Shown here piece after piece: positions 21,014 to 32,413 of a stretch of 64,000 bases of DNA. This DNA comes from Triticum aestivum. Its lineage: Eukaryota > Streptophyta > Magnoliopsida > Poales > Poaceae. The position numbers and the translations under genes are program-made. The notes beneath the pieces are model-generated. The model did no database searches. It saw nothing but the letters and a program-made list of their open reading frames with translations, and was not told where the DNA came from. The stretch is from contig NC_057795.1 in assembly GCF_018294505.1 (NCBI RefSeq), forward strand, positions 517,035,915-517,099,914, given 5' to 3'. Each line of letters opens with the position of its first letter. The stretch's first letter is position 1.

Positions 21014-24000
21014 ATGTCCGGAGCGGGAGGCAAGTGGATGACCTCCTCCGTCACGGAGGAGCACATTGAAAGACTGCGCAATGCCGGCTACCTGTCCGGC
21101 GACATTGCGCACCGGCTGCCCGACGAGGGGTAGCTCATCCCCACCCCCAGGCCCCATGAGAGGGTCGTTTTTCTTCCCCACTTCGCGGACTGGGCTTTCC
21201 ACTTCATCCCTTTGTCCGGGGGCTCATGTTCTACTATGGCCTGGATTTCCATGATCTGGCGCCGAACTTCATCCTCAACATCTCGGCATTTATCGTCGTG
21301 TGCGAGGCCTTCCTCTGCATCCAGCCCCACTTCAGCTTGTGGCTCAAGACCTTCAATGTCAAGCCGAAGGTAGTGAAGGGCACTCAAGCGGATAGCGGAG
21401 GCGCCATGCTGGGCAAGATGCCCAACGTCCTTTGGTTCGAAGGGGCCTTTGTGGAATCCGTCAAGGGGTGGCAATCGGGGTGGTTCTATATCACCGAGCC
21501 GCGCGACCCTACGTGGGCGGCGGCCCCCGAGTTCAGATCTGGTATCCCCACGCAGCTCACCTCCTGGAAAGAGAAGGGCTTGCTGTGGGGTAGTTCGGAG
21601 GAGCTGACGGGACTCCAAGCCTGTATCCAGAAGCTGGTGAAGAAGCTCAGGCTGGTTAACGTGGTCCAAGTCATGCTCGTCCGCCGGATTCTCCCATGCC
21701 AAGAACGGGCATTCAATCTGTGGGAGTTCAATCCGGAACAGCACCAGACGCTGAGCGGGCTCTTCGACACGACGTACGAAGGCGCCTGGAGGGTGCTGTT
21801 TAAGGGCGCCGAAGCCCCCACATCCGCGACTGAAGATCGCGGATTTCGCTAGCAGCGCCAAGCCGACGAGGTAAGTGATTCTACCCCTTTACGGGACACT
21901 TGCTTTTCATAGTTTGACTCTATGCGGGTTTTAATTTCCCCTTTTCCTTTGACAGGACCGGATGAGGAAGGCGGAGCAGATTATCTGCCCGGCTCCCATG
22001 CCAGAAAACCCAGTAGACGCCCGTCTAGCAAGGCTGCTAGTTCTGGCACCGCACATGGTGCCGGAGAAGAAGGCCAAGAAGGAGGCCACGGGTGCTTGAA
22101 AGAGTTCCCACTTTCAGGTGTCCGACGACTCCGGGGCGGACTCCTCCCCCGAAAACGAGGAGGAGAAAGAGGACTCTCTCCCAGAGGAGGGAGAGAGGAA
22201 GAGGAAGGCTTCCCCAACAGGGGAGGCCGAAGGGTCCAAGAGGGGAAGGACTATTCCCCTGGACAGCTCCGCCAACATCAACGTTGGCGAGGAAGAATGG
22301 CCTTCAAGGGCCAGGCCTCCAGCGAGATCGTAAGTATCCGGATTCCTGAATGATTTATAATTTCTTTTTCTGCGTCACATAGTGTCATTCTGATGCCGCA
22401 TGCTGCCTGTAGTCTGGCCAATGATGATCTCCCCGCTTCATCGAGCGGGTCGTTGGCTCCGTCGGATGTAGACTCCATCCCGACTGCCTTCACCCCTCGC
22501 GACACTGAGGACGCCGAGGTGGGATCCCAAGAAGGGACCCATCAAGGGGAGGCTCCGGAGGCGCCACAAGGCAGCCCGGACTTTGCGCCGGACTCCATAT
22601 CAGAACCCGCAGTGGTTCCGGAGTCCGGCCGGTGGCCCCTTCGCACGAAGGGCAAGACCGTGATGCCGTCGGCTTCCGTCCAACCGGAGGCGCCGGACAA
22701 TTTGTTGGAGGCGCTGCAGAGCGCTTCCATCAAGGAAGAACACCGCACTATTATGAGTGCGGTGATTCAGAAGGTACAACTTGCCAAGAGCGGGCTGACC
22801 GAAGCCTGCAGTAGCCTTCTATCAGGCTTTGAGGTAAGAAGTTAAAAAATATGCAATGTAATACCGCATAGACAGTAGCCCCTGATGCTCGGTTCGGTGT
22901 TCGGAAAGAAAAGCCGGACTGAGGATCTGACAAAAAAGAAGATATACGCAGGGTTGCTAAAAAATTATGTCAATATGGGTTGCAGGCTGCGCTGCTGACC
23001 TCTGCCGCACTGACTGCGGAGGTCGGTGCTTTGAAGCAGGAGCTCGAGCGGTCCGAGCAAGAGCTCGGCCGCGCCAAGAAGCAGCTCCAGGACAAAGAAG
23101 GTGAGTAACACCACTTTGAACTTGTACCTTACAGAAAAGGATTTAGGTTGCAACACAAAATAACAGGGATAACATGGGTACTGCAGGGGCCACGAACAAG
23201 GTGGCGACCCTGAAAGAGGCCGTGTCCGCGGCCGAACGCAATGCGGCCGCAGAACTGGCAGAGCGAGAAAAGCAGGAGGCGTAGGTGGCGGTGGTTCGGC
23301 AAGAGCTCCAGGCTCTCATGGAAAAGCATGAGAGTTTGGAGCGTGACTCAAAGACTCGAGAGTCCGAGCTTGCCTCGGCTCACGAAAGTGCCAAAACTGC
23401 CAAGGCCGATGCCCATAAGTCCCTTCAGGAGATTGAGTTGGTGAGGAAGATAGCGGCGGGTAAGGCATTTTTCATGCAAAGCAAGCATGTGAATGTAAAT
23501 TACGTGTTACTTACCCGAATTCTGAGCTTTCCAGGGGCGTTTGCAGATCTGCCTCGCAGTGTGTCTGATGCCGCCGCATTCTACCGAGTCGAGGAGGGAA
23601 GCTCAATGGAGAAGGTCTTCTGGTCTCAGTATGCTGGGGCCGGCCATCCGGTGCCCCCTAGCGACCAGCTGAAGTAGCTGGTCGAGCTCCACAAGGCGGC
23701 CGAGCAGGCCATGAAGGGCCTCATAGTCCGGCTGTGGCCTGGAGAGGCCATGCCTGGGAGCTACTTCGGCCTCGTGCGACGGTTGGTGGATGCGTGCCCC
23801 TGGGTGGAGGTTATCAAGCGCTCCGCCTGTATTGAAGGTGCTCGTCGGGCCCTTGCCCGCGCAAAGGTGCATTGGGGCAAGCTGGATGCGGAGAAGATAA
23901 TCACTGACGCGCCACCAGCGGGCAAGGAATATCGTACGCCCGAGATGTACTATAAGACTGTCCTAAAGGGTGCCCGCAAAATTGCGGATGAGTGCCCCAG

Positions 24001-24019
24001 GGATGTAATTATTGAGTAA
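21014..24019 (+). pseudogene. Transposase_28-type ORF inside the Gypsy element (antisense to gag)
   Basis: A multi-exon reading frame on the strand opposite gag. It begins MSGAGGKWMTSSVTEEHIER at 21014 and runs through HRLPDEG, TAG, LIPTPRPHERVVF: the RLP.EG..IPTP.PHE signature of the putative gypsy-type transposon domain. It continues in another frame (YYGLDFHDLAPNFILNISAF). Later segments are acidic and low-complexity (22100-22330), then a coiled coil (AALTAEVGALKQELERSEQE near 22990; KHESLERDSKTRESE near 23330), and finally a conserved C-terminus ending DECPRDVIIE at 24019. GT/AG introns occur between segments. In-frame stops (21131, 23282, 23675) and a frameshift near 21200 show it is dead. 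This protein type is known from non-autonomous Triticeae elements; its function is not established. Confidence 0.75.
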
Positions 24020-25217
24020 ATTCGCAATGTGTTATCCTGTGCGCTGAAAACTTTGTTCATATGCGCTAAGCAACGCTTGTTAATTTAAAATATTACCTTC
24101 TGTGCGGCCGTTTATTAAATCTGAGAGATGGCAAGTCGTCGGCTTTAGCCCCCATGCCACGAGTGCTGGGGTGTTCGGGATAAACTTGAGCGCTCTTGTT
24201 CCCATTTTTGGGTCCATCTAGGGAGGCGCTCAACACAACGAACAAGGGAACCGGACTTATAGTGCTTGAACACTCTCACTTAGCCATAGAATTCTATAAT
24301 TTTAAATTTCGGCGAAGCCCCTAGTATTCGGAAGACCGAATTCGGGGCGCTATCCACGCCTTCGTCGGACATTATCCGGAACTTCGCTCGAAGCGGCGTA
24401 GGTCTTTAAGGACCCGAAAGGACCTCTTGAACAGCGACCAGTCTCTCGCCTTATCATGACGGTCAGTTTTAGCTTTCTCCACTGAGGCGTTAACCCGGCT
24501 CAACCGGGGCGCAATCGTAGTGGTTCTCCCAGTGGTACCTTAGCCAATAGAACGGAACGTAAGGTGCCAAACATGGGAGCCGGGCAAACCCAACTATTGA
24601 CCCAAGACATGATTCGGAGCCGATTCATATAATTCTATAAGTTCGGGGTGCCGCACTTGTGAAAGTGTTCGGACTTTATCACACCATAATGCGGGGAACA
24701 TAAGCCCCTGGTGTATTTGGCCGTACCAAACTGTACGGATGCAACATGTCGTAAATGAACATATATATATATAAGGTAATGCAATTATGGGCAAAAAGTG
24801 CTGCATTTTATTCGAGAAGATATGCTATGAGTGCGGAATGATACAAATAGTGCGGAAAGCAAGGTATTGAACGAATTAAAGGCGTCTCCCTCCAGGGGTA
24901 GGCCGCGGAATGGTGTATTTAACAAATTTAATGCTCGTAATGGAGACCACCTGAGTGTTCGTCACAGCCTTTGTCCCTCCCTGGCTGTTGCATCATGAGT
25001 TCGGCAGGTTCGCCGCCGGACAGAGTTCTGTATAAAAAAGAGAGAAATAAAAGATAAAAAGAGCGACACACTTGGGAGCCCCTGGTGTGGTCGAACCGCA
25101 CTCTGGGTCTGTTGTGGTTGTGCCTCTCCCCCTATGCCCATGGTATCTCCAGGGCATAATTATGTACGCGAAGAGTTTGTCTTACAATTGTGCGAGGGCT
25201 GGGGTTGAGGCCGCATG
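24020..25217. other. internal non-coding part of the Gypsy element
   Basis: Between the decayed antisense ORF and the end of gag-protease there are 1.2 kb without recognisable pol motifs on either strand. CGGACTT/AGTCCGG words recur. An (AT)n stretch lies near 24764. Confidence 0.6.
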
Positions 25218-28019
25218 CTACGCGTGCTCGGAACGTGCCAGGTGGTCTTGGTTGATGTTGCTCCGGGCACGTTTGGCCGTGTCCGGTCGTTTAATGGCCG
25301 GACTCGAAAATTGCCTTAAAAGGCTGCTCTGTACTTCTGCCGCAAGAGCCGCTGTATGTTCCTCCGTTCGGAGGGAGCGTTCCGTGTTTCCATTGACCGT
25401 GATGACTCCCCGAGGGCCTGGCATCTTGAGCTTAAGGTATGCATAATGCGGCACCACGTTGAATTTTGCGAACGCAGTTCGTCCGAGCAGAGCGTGATAG
25501 CCACTGCGGAATGGGACGCTGTCGAAGATTAACTCCTCGCTTCGGAAATTATCCGGGGATCCGAAGACCACTTCCAGTGTAACTGAGCCTGTACAACTGG
25601 CCTCGACACCTGGTATGACGCCTTTGAAGTTTGTCTTTGTAGGTTTAATCCTTGAAGGGTCTATGCCCATCTTGCGCACTGTATCCTGATAAAGCAGGTT
25701 CAGGCTACTGCCGCCGTCCATTAGGACTCTTGTGAGGTGAAATCCATCGACGATTGGGTCTAAAACCAATGCGGCGAATCCGCCATGGCGGATACTGGTC
25801 AGATGGTCTCTTCGATCGAAAGTGATCGGGCAAGAGGACCATGGGTTGAATTTTGGGGCGACTGGCTCCATCGCGTATACGTCCCTTAGTGCATGCTTCC
25901 GCTCCCTCTTGGGTATACGCGTTGCGTATATCATGTTTACCGTCCGAACTTGAGGGGGGAATCCCTTTTGTCCTCTGTTGTTCGGTGGCCGGGTCTCTTC
26001 CTCGTCATCGCTGTGTAGCCCCTTGTCACTATTTTCGGCGATTAATTTGCCTGCCTGCTTGAATACCCAACAATCTCTGTTGGTGTGGTTAGCTGGCTTT
26101 TCGGGGGTTCCATGTATTTGACAGGAGCGGTCGAGTATTTGGTCCAAATTGGACGGGCCCGGAGTGGTTCTTTTGAATGGCTTCTTCCGTTGACCGGGCT
26201 TGGAGCCTCGGAATCCGGCGTTGACTGCCGTATCCTCATTGCTGTCGCCGTTAATGCGGCGTTTGTTTTTGTTTCGACGCGACCTGCCATTGTGGTCCTT
26301 GGTATCCGGACTGCCAGCATTTTTGCTGAGGTTGTTGCTGCGAGCTAGCCAGCTATCCTCTCCTGCACAAAAGCGGGTCATGAGTGATGTGAGGGCTGCC
26401 ATGGATTTCGGCTTTTCCTGTCCTAGGTGCCGGGCTAGCCACTCGTCGCGGATATTATGTTTGAAGGCAGCAAGGGCCTCTTCATCCGGACAGTCGATGA
26501 TTTGATTTTTCCTTGTTAAGAACCGTGTCCAGAATTGCCTAGCCGATTCGTCTGGCTGCTGGATTATGTGGCTTAGGTCATCTGCGTCCGGTGGTCGCAC
26601 ATACATGCCCTGGAAGTTGTCGAGGAATGCGGCTTCCAGGTCTTCCCAGCATCCAATTGACTCTGCGGGCAGGCTGTTAAGCCAATGCCGAGCTGGTCCT
26701 TTAAGCTTGAGTGGGAGATATTTGATGGCGTGAAGATCATTGCCACGGGCCATATGTATATGGAGGAGATAATCTTCAATCCAAACCGCGGGGTCTGTTG
26801 TGCCATCGTAGGATTCGATATTAACGGGTTTAAACCCTTCAGGGATTTGATGATCCATTACTTCGTCAGTGAAGCATAGTGGGTGTGCGGCGCCTCTGTA
26901 TTGAGTAATATCGCGACGTAGCTCGAGAGAGCGTTGTCTACTGTGTTCGGCCCGGCCGGAGTAGTTGTATCCGGCGCGACAGTATTCGTCGTGGGTCTTG
27001 GGGCGCCCACATGATCCATAGATAGATCTGGATTGTCTTGCCTTGTCCTCCAATATATCCCGCAAGTCCGGCGCGCTCCCCCGTGGCTTCATGCTTTTTG
27101 AGCGGTGCCGGGGTAAGGTTTTGGTGGAGGGCTTGCATGCCTCTCTGTCGCGGCCACGAGGTGGTCGGTCTGCCGTATTGTGCGCTGGTGATGCAGGTTT
27201 GTACGCTTCCTCCTCTAGTCGGGGGAGCAACTTGCGTTTTGGGTAACTTTTGGAGGGGCGTTCGAGTTCATACTCTTCGGCCGCGAGGACCTCGGTCCAT
27301 CTGTCGGCTAGTAGGTCTTGATCAGCTTGAAGCTGTTGCTGCTTTTTCTTTAGGCTATTTGCCGTGGCCATTAGCCTGCGTCTGAAACGCTCTTGTTCGA
27401 CGGGATCCTCAGGCATGACGAATTCGTCGTCGTCGAGGCTTGCCTCGTCTCCGGAGGGAGGTAAGTAATTATCATCCTCGACCTCTTCGTCTGCCGCCCT
27501 CTCGTGAGGGCTTGCTTCTGCCTCCTCCTGCGCTGGATCGTGCTGAAGGGGGTTGTCTTCGGCACTTTCTGGGGTGTTATTATCTCCTGTGCCGGAATCT
27601 CTATTCTTGCTGTGGCGGGATTTAGAGCGGCGCCGCTGATGCCGGCGCTTGGGCTGTTTCTTTAAGGAATCGGCCTCCGTTGCTTCTTCGTCGTCCCCAT
27701 CTTTTGGGGTGTCCACCATATATATGTCGTATGACGAGGTGGTCTTCCAGTGTCCTGTAGGCACTGGTTCTTGATAGTCTCCGGCATCGTCGTCCATACC
27801 GTCGATGTCTTCGGAGTCGTAGTTGAGTACGTCGGTTAGATCGTCGACGGTGGCTACGAAGTGGGTGGTGGGTGGGCCCTGAATTTCTTCGTCGTCCGCA
27901 TCCCAACCATCCTGGCCGTAGTTTGGCCAGGGCTCTCCGGATAGTGAGAGATGCTTCAGCGAATTTAAGATATCGCCGAAGGGTGAGTGCTGAAAGATGT
28001 CCGCAGCGGTGAATTCCAT
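25218..28019 (-). CDS. Gypsy gag-protease polyprotein, open throughout (933 aa)
   Basis: ATG at 28019 and no internal stop. In order: a conserved N-terminus (EFTAADIFQHSPFGDILNSL), an acidic and Arg-rich linker with poly-basic runs, and a retrotransposon gag domain at roughly residues 400-560 (VNIESYDGTTDPAVWIEDYL; WEDLEAAFLDNF; ARQFWTRFLTRKN). Then a zinc-binding CQIH...HTNRDC segment near residue 640, and an aspartic-protease domain near residue 770 (VLMDGGSSLNLLY, the DGGSS form usual for this plant group, and LLGRTAFAKF near the end). Gag packages element RNA and the protease matures it. There is no downstream RT or IN, so it would need enzymes in trans. An intact frame fits recent insertion. 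Confidence 0.88.
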   Translation of the reverse strand: MEFTAADIFQHSPFGDILNSLKHLSLSGEPWPNYGQDGWDADDEEIQGPPTTHFVATVDDLTDVLNYDSEDIDGMDDDAGDYQEPVPTGHWKTTSSYDIYMVDTPKDGDDEEATEADSLKKQPKRRHQRRRSKSRHSKNRDSGTGDNNTPESAEDNPLQHDPAQEEAEASPHERAADEEVEDDNYLPPSGDEASLDDDEFVMPEDPVEQERFRRRLMATANSLKKKQQQLQADQDLLADRWTEVLAAEEYELERPSKSYPKRKLLPRLEEEAYKPASPAHNTADRPPRGRDREACKPSTKTLPRHRSKSMKPRGSAPDLRDILEDKARQSRSIYGSCGRPKTHDEYCRAGYNYSGRAEHSRQRSLELRRDITQYRGAAHPLCFTDEVMDHQIPEGFKPVNIESYDGTTDPAVWIEDYLLHIHMARGNDLHAIKYLPLKLKGPARHWLNSLPAESIGCWEDLEAAFLDNFQGMYVRPPDADDLSHIIQQPDESARQFWTRFLTRKNQIIDCPDEEALAAFKHNIRDEWLARHLGQEKPKSMAALTSLMTRFCAGEDSWLARSNNLSKNAGSPDTKDHNGRSRRNKNKRRINGDSNEDTAVNAGFRGSKPGQRKKPFKRTTPGPSNLDQILDRSCQIHGTPEKPANHTNRDCWVFKQAGKLIAENSDKGLHSDDEEETRPPNNRGQKGFPPQVRTVNMIYATRIPKRERKHALRDVYAMEPVAPKFNPWSSCPITFDRRDHLTSIRHGGFAALVLDPIVDGFHLTRVLMDGGSSLNLLYQDTVRKMGIDPSRIKPTKTNFKGVIPGVEASCTGSVTLEVVFGSPDNFRSEELIFDSVPFRSGYHALLGRTAFAKFNVVPHYAYLKLKMPGPRGVITVNGNTERSLRTEEHTAALAAEVQSSLLRQFSSPAIKRPDTAKRARSNINQDHLARSEHA

Positions 28020-28557
28020 GATCAGTGCCTAGTCGGATTCGACCGGCAGGGGTGCAGGAGGTTCGGAGTCCGGCAGAGAGTCCGGCACCTCGGAGCCATG
28101 AGCTTTATGTGGGACAAGGTAAGTGTTCGGCTCCATCGCCGTAGAAGTTGCAGCTCCCGAGGCGGTGTCCAGCCATCCGTCCTCGATCTGAGCGATCGGC
28201 TCCGGACTATGGGTCGGAGTGGATTCATGTGCGGCCTCCAAGGTGCTGTCCGGCGGCAGAGTTAGGTCATGCCCATCGTGACAGCGCGGCACGCTCGGCT
28301 GTGGCTTAGATCCATTGAAGATCAAGTCCCCGCGGATATCGGCCGTGAATTTTAGGCTTCCAAACCTGACCTGACGGCCAGGGGCGTAGCTTTCGATCTG
28401 CTCTAGATGGCCAAGTGAGTTGGCCCGCATGCGAAGCCGCCGAATACGAAGATCTGTCCGGGGAGAAAAGTCTCACCCAGGACTGCGTCGTTGTCGATTG
28501 AAGAGGCCATCAAGCCTATCGGTGACGACATAGAGGAACTCTCAATGAAAGCACCAA

Positions 28558-29077
28558 TGTCGGTGTCAAAACCGGCGGATCTCGGGTAGGGGGTCCCGAA
28601 CTGTGCGTCTAGGCGGATGGTAACAGGAGACAAGGGACACGATGTTTTACCCAGGTTTGGGCCCTCTTGATGGAGGTAAAACCCTACGTCCTGCTTGATT
28701 GATATTGATATTGTGGATGTTTACAAGAGTGAATCTACCACGAGATCAAGGAGGCTAAACCCTAGAAGCTAGCCTATGGTATGATTGTAATGGTTGTTGT
28801 TGTTATGTCCTACGGACTAGAGCCATCTGGTTTATATAGACACCGGAGAGGGCTAGGGTTACATAGAGTCGGTTACAATGGTAGGAGATCTACGTATCCG
28901 TATCGCCAAGCTTGCCTTCCACGCTAAGGAAAGTCCCATCCAGACACGGGACGAAGTCTTCAATCTTGTATCTTCATAGTCTTGGAGTCCGGTGGATGAT
29001 GATAGTCCGGCCGATGATAGTTCGGCTGATGATGGTAGTCCGGCTATCCGGACACCCCCTAATCCAGGACTCCCTCA
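28558..29077 (-). repeat. 5' LTR of the Gypsy element
   Basis: 520 bp, starting TGTCGGTGTCAAAACCGGC and ending CCAGGACTCCCTCA on the + strand. Transcription of gag should start in this LTR on the minus strand. Confidence 0.93.
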
Positions 29078-29494
29078 AATGGGCTGATGAAAAAGTTTCT
29101 TTTTCATTCGAGTTGTCCTGTTGCGAGTTACAATAAACGCCCTGGTCTCTGGTCTTTGTTTCTTTTGCACTAAGATCCCTACCAAGTGAAAGGAGCTTCT
29201 CCAATTTCTGCTCGAGAACTGGTTGAAACCACGAGAAAAGTTCTGTGTACATTTCATTGATAACTTTTGCAATTTTCACCTATAATTGAAAAAACATCAG
29301 AAATTTTTAATACCGGAAATGAAAATTAGTTATTAATACCAAAAATGAAAAAAATCTTGTGAGCTATTGTATGTTCTGTCAAGAATTGCAGAATCACATA
29401 TGTGTGGGGAAGCGCGGGTAACAAGGTCCATGAATCATGGTCAACACATTCCTTGAAAGAGCACACCCGACGTATTGTATGAAGCATGGTTGAG

Positions 29495-30085
29495 GAAGCA
29501 CTTTTATATTTAACACAAAAGCACAGCTAACGTACTATAGGAAGCACTTCTAGTTTTATCACAAAAGCACAGCTAAGGTACTATAGGAAGCACTTTTGTA
29601 TTTAACACAAAAGCACAACTAAGGTAGTATAGGAAGCACTTTTATATTTAACACAAAAGCACGACTAACGTCCTGTAGGAAGCACTCCTATGTTTAACAA
29701 AAAAGCACAGCTAACGTACTATATAGGAAGCACTTTTATATTTAACACAAAAGCACAGCTAACGTACTATAGGAAGCACTTCTAGTTTTAGCACAAAAGC
29801 ACAGCTAAGGTACTATAGGAAGCACTTTTGTATTTAACACAAAAGCACAACTAAGGTAGTATAGGAAGCACTTTTATATTTAACACAAAAGCACAGCTAA
29901 GGTAGTATAGGAAGCACTTCTATATTAAATACAAAAGCACGGCTAACATCCTATAGGAAGCACTTCTGGTTTTAACAGAAAAGCACATCTAACGTACTAT
30001 AGGAAACTGTCTGGATGAGCACTCGTCCTATATGAAGCACTTCCAGTTTTAACACAAAAGCATAGCTAATGTACTATAGTAAATT
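29495..30085. repeat. 46-bp tandem repeat, about 12 units, in an intron of the Ulp1-like gene
   Basis: The unit contains GAAGCACTT, TTTAACACAAAAGCACA and GCTAACGTACTATAG. There are about ten regular units and two diverged ones at the right end, where CTGTCTGGATGA is inserted. A higher-order period is visible. A block of about five units (types TTTATAT, CTAGTTT, TTGTATT, TTATATT, CTATGTT) is followed by the same order again, about 232 bases later. It lies between exons 30184-30306 and 29078-29279. Confidence 0.88.
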
Positions 30086-32413
30086 GTCTGGATGAACACA
30101 ATAGGACATGTATCTTTTTCGTAAAAACTTAGGGAGCATCATTTCAAACATAAAATCATATGCAGTAGCTGGAAATCACTTACGGAACAAAGTTTTTCTT
30201 GAGGCACAAATTCTTCTATGTAGGATTCTAGTCTGGGACTCATTTGAAAAAATGGCGCCTGAAAGCCAGACGGTGGTTGGAAAGGCGTGCGCCTAATGTC
30301 TTTCAGCTGCCATGCAGAAAAGGAAACAATTACAGTCAAGTCAAGTTAATACATTCCAGCTAAGTCCTTATGTTGAGTCGAAAACTTCGCCAAAGGAAAA
30401 TGATGAAAAGTTGACTCACCGTGTGTTTCCCAAAAATTCCGTCCTCTGTTGACAGGCTGTCTGTGTTAGCATAATTCTTAATGGCCTCTATGTCCCACAT
30501 GACAAGTCTTGCAGGAGTGTCAGGTTCCAGGTCCATAATCTTCATATCCAGGTACTCAAAATATGTTATCTGCGAGTGGGGAAGAGGTAAAAATGAATCA
30601 TGTTCTTGTAGTTGCTTGTGGGTATAAAGAAATGTACAAGTTAGTGAACGAACCACTGGAATCAGGAGGCAGCCACACAGGGCGCCTGCGAATCCTTTGT
30701 ACTTGAAGGTCTGGAGTGATGCCACCAGTTTCTCTATGACAACATTGGACCAATCATATGATGATATGTTACTTGCTGGTCCTTCTAGAGCGGCTAAATA
30801 GTCGGGGCTAACGCAGTCATATGTCATTGCGCATAGAAATACCACTGTTGCAAACATCACGAAAACCCGTTGAAACACTTCTCCTGTCAGCTCTGGGGTT
30901 ATGAGATCAGTTAACTCTCTGATGTTTGGAGCGTGCCCAACACACCGAGTTTCAGACTTAACCTGACATCTGAAAGCTTCTGAGCATTTTCTAGGGATAA
31001 TCTGCCCGCCAAGTGGAATTCCTAAGATCCGGTGCACCGTGTACGAGTTGATGAGGAATCTGTATCCACTAGGCAGTATGAAATACCTGGAAGGGCAATC
31101 AAAATAGCGGACAAGCCAACGAACGAAACACCTTGGAAGCTCGCGACATCACAGATCTAGAAGGTATCCAAATCCAATATCTCTGACAAGCTGCTTTTGT
31201 GGTTCTGTTAGCTTTTCACAGACAGTAATGAATTTCTGGAAGCTAAGTTTTGTGCTGAACTCTTCTTCATATTCACCCATTGTAACAGCTCTATGGACAA
31301 AGATAAGAAATGACCTTTACCAAATGTATTGTTGAACCACATGCTTTTCTGACAGAAGCTTACATATAAACGCTGAGTCAGCAAAACAGAGACAAATGTT
31401 TAAGCGATGATTAAAAATGCAGCTATAATGAGAGGCATTGATTTCCAAAGAAATTTCAATGACACATGCAAGATGCATGATAAAAAACACCTACTTCGAG
31501 GCAGCAAGCTGCTTCTTTGCTTTGTACTCCTCAACAAGCTTTTTATGTTTTAACTCGATCCTTAGTCTCTCTGTTTCTAGCTGGTCATGAACCATGAAAT
31601 CTTGGCTTACAATCTCTGTGCCATCGACAGACTGGGACTGAGTCTCCGACAGCTGTGGGGTGGAGTCCATCTCATCAAACTCTACATAAGAGGTCACGAG
31701 ACATCATCATTACCAGGTCAGCTATGTAAGACAGTTGTTAGCAGTCCATGTGAGACCATCATCAACAGCTTGGTCCATGTAAGACGGTTTCTAACTGTGA
31801 GTTAGTAACTGCTTTGCAAAAAGGGACGTAAGTCCTTTGGATCTCTACTATAGATTGCGGATCTATACAGTCATTTGACCTGTGACCTCATGTTAGGGAT
31901 CAGGATAGTGAATTTTGACTGCAGTTTCATTGAGCCCTACAACTAATATAATATGTGGTCACGAGAGTGCTTAAGTTTTGCATGGCTAGAAATATAACTC
32001 AACTTAGCAAAACCACGGGGCAAGCATGCAGTTGGCATGATTAAAGTGAGGTCAGCTGAGTCCTAATTTTAAATCCATAACCCTTCTGCTATTAAGACGG
32101 TGCAATAGTTTGAGCACGGACCATCTGTAGCTAATTGGATCTGGAACCGATATTCAAATCGCGCCTGACATGCTGTGTTGCGCAGATGCGGTGTGTACGC
32201 AGCCCACGGAATTGCTAGTACCGGTATTTTTTTTTGTTCAAACATTGAATCGGTGGCATAATCATGCTGATGATGCAATGGATTACCTGAATAGGAGATC
32301 CACGGCGAGTGAGATGAAGGAGACCGACAAATTTTCAGTGACGAGCGAACTCTGCGGAGGGACCAGGATTGACTTTCCTTTTGAGAGCTAGAATATGCCT
32401 CGCCTGTCTCCAC

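Larger units (their letters stand above)
19943..29077 (-). mobile_element. Gypsy-type LTR retrotransposon, non-autonomous (resembles Triticeae RLG_Fatima group)
   Basis: Complete element, 9,135 bp, with two 520-bp LTRs (19943-20462 and 28558-29077), each with TG...CA ends. Its gag-protease ORF is on the minus strand, so the 5' LTR is the right one. Next to the 5' LTR on the minus strand is TTGGTGCTTTCATTGAGAG, the probable primer-binding site. After gag-protease I see no reverse transcriptase, RNase H or integrase. That space carries a decayed multi-exon ORF on the opposite strand with a Transposase_28 (putative gypsy-type) domain. By eye the LTRs differ at about a dozen positions, mostly transitions, so the insertion is fairly young. 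The family name is from memory of the LTR sequence. It interrupts an exon of the Ulp1-like gene. Confidence 0.88.
16379..32413 (-). pseudogene. plant Ulp1-like (C48 peptidase fold) gene, broken and split by an LTR element
   Basis: Recognisable minus-strand exons are 31491-31697, 30657-31290, 30420-30569, 30184-30306, 29078-29279 joined to 17722-19942 across the insertion, 17350-17530, 17167-17262, one ending at 17069, 16640-16715 and 16379-16532. A first exon with ATG at 32413 is tentative. The N-terminal part (VHRILGIPLGG, YDWSNVVIEKL) resembles the region preceding the protease domain in plant Ulp1-like proteins. The middle is Ser/Thr/Gln-rich. The C-terminal exons match the SUMO-protease fold (VLIPVRKKPHFMYLIIVNL, then DDSAIYTMHLM). 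The catalytic Cys (DCAFYVM-type motif) is Ser, and the Asp position reads KIMCPY. In-frame stops occur at 31149-31151 and several sites in 18,700-19,650, plus a frameshift near 18,175. The last two exons do not join in phase. Not functional. Confidence 0.75.

Noticed and set aside
29495..30085. CRISPR-like regular repeat
   Set aside because: The 46-bp units are contiguous with no unique spacers, and the sequence is a plant nuclear intron.
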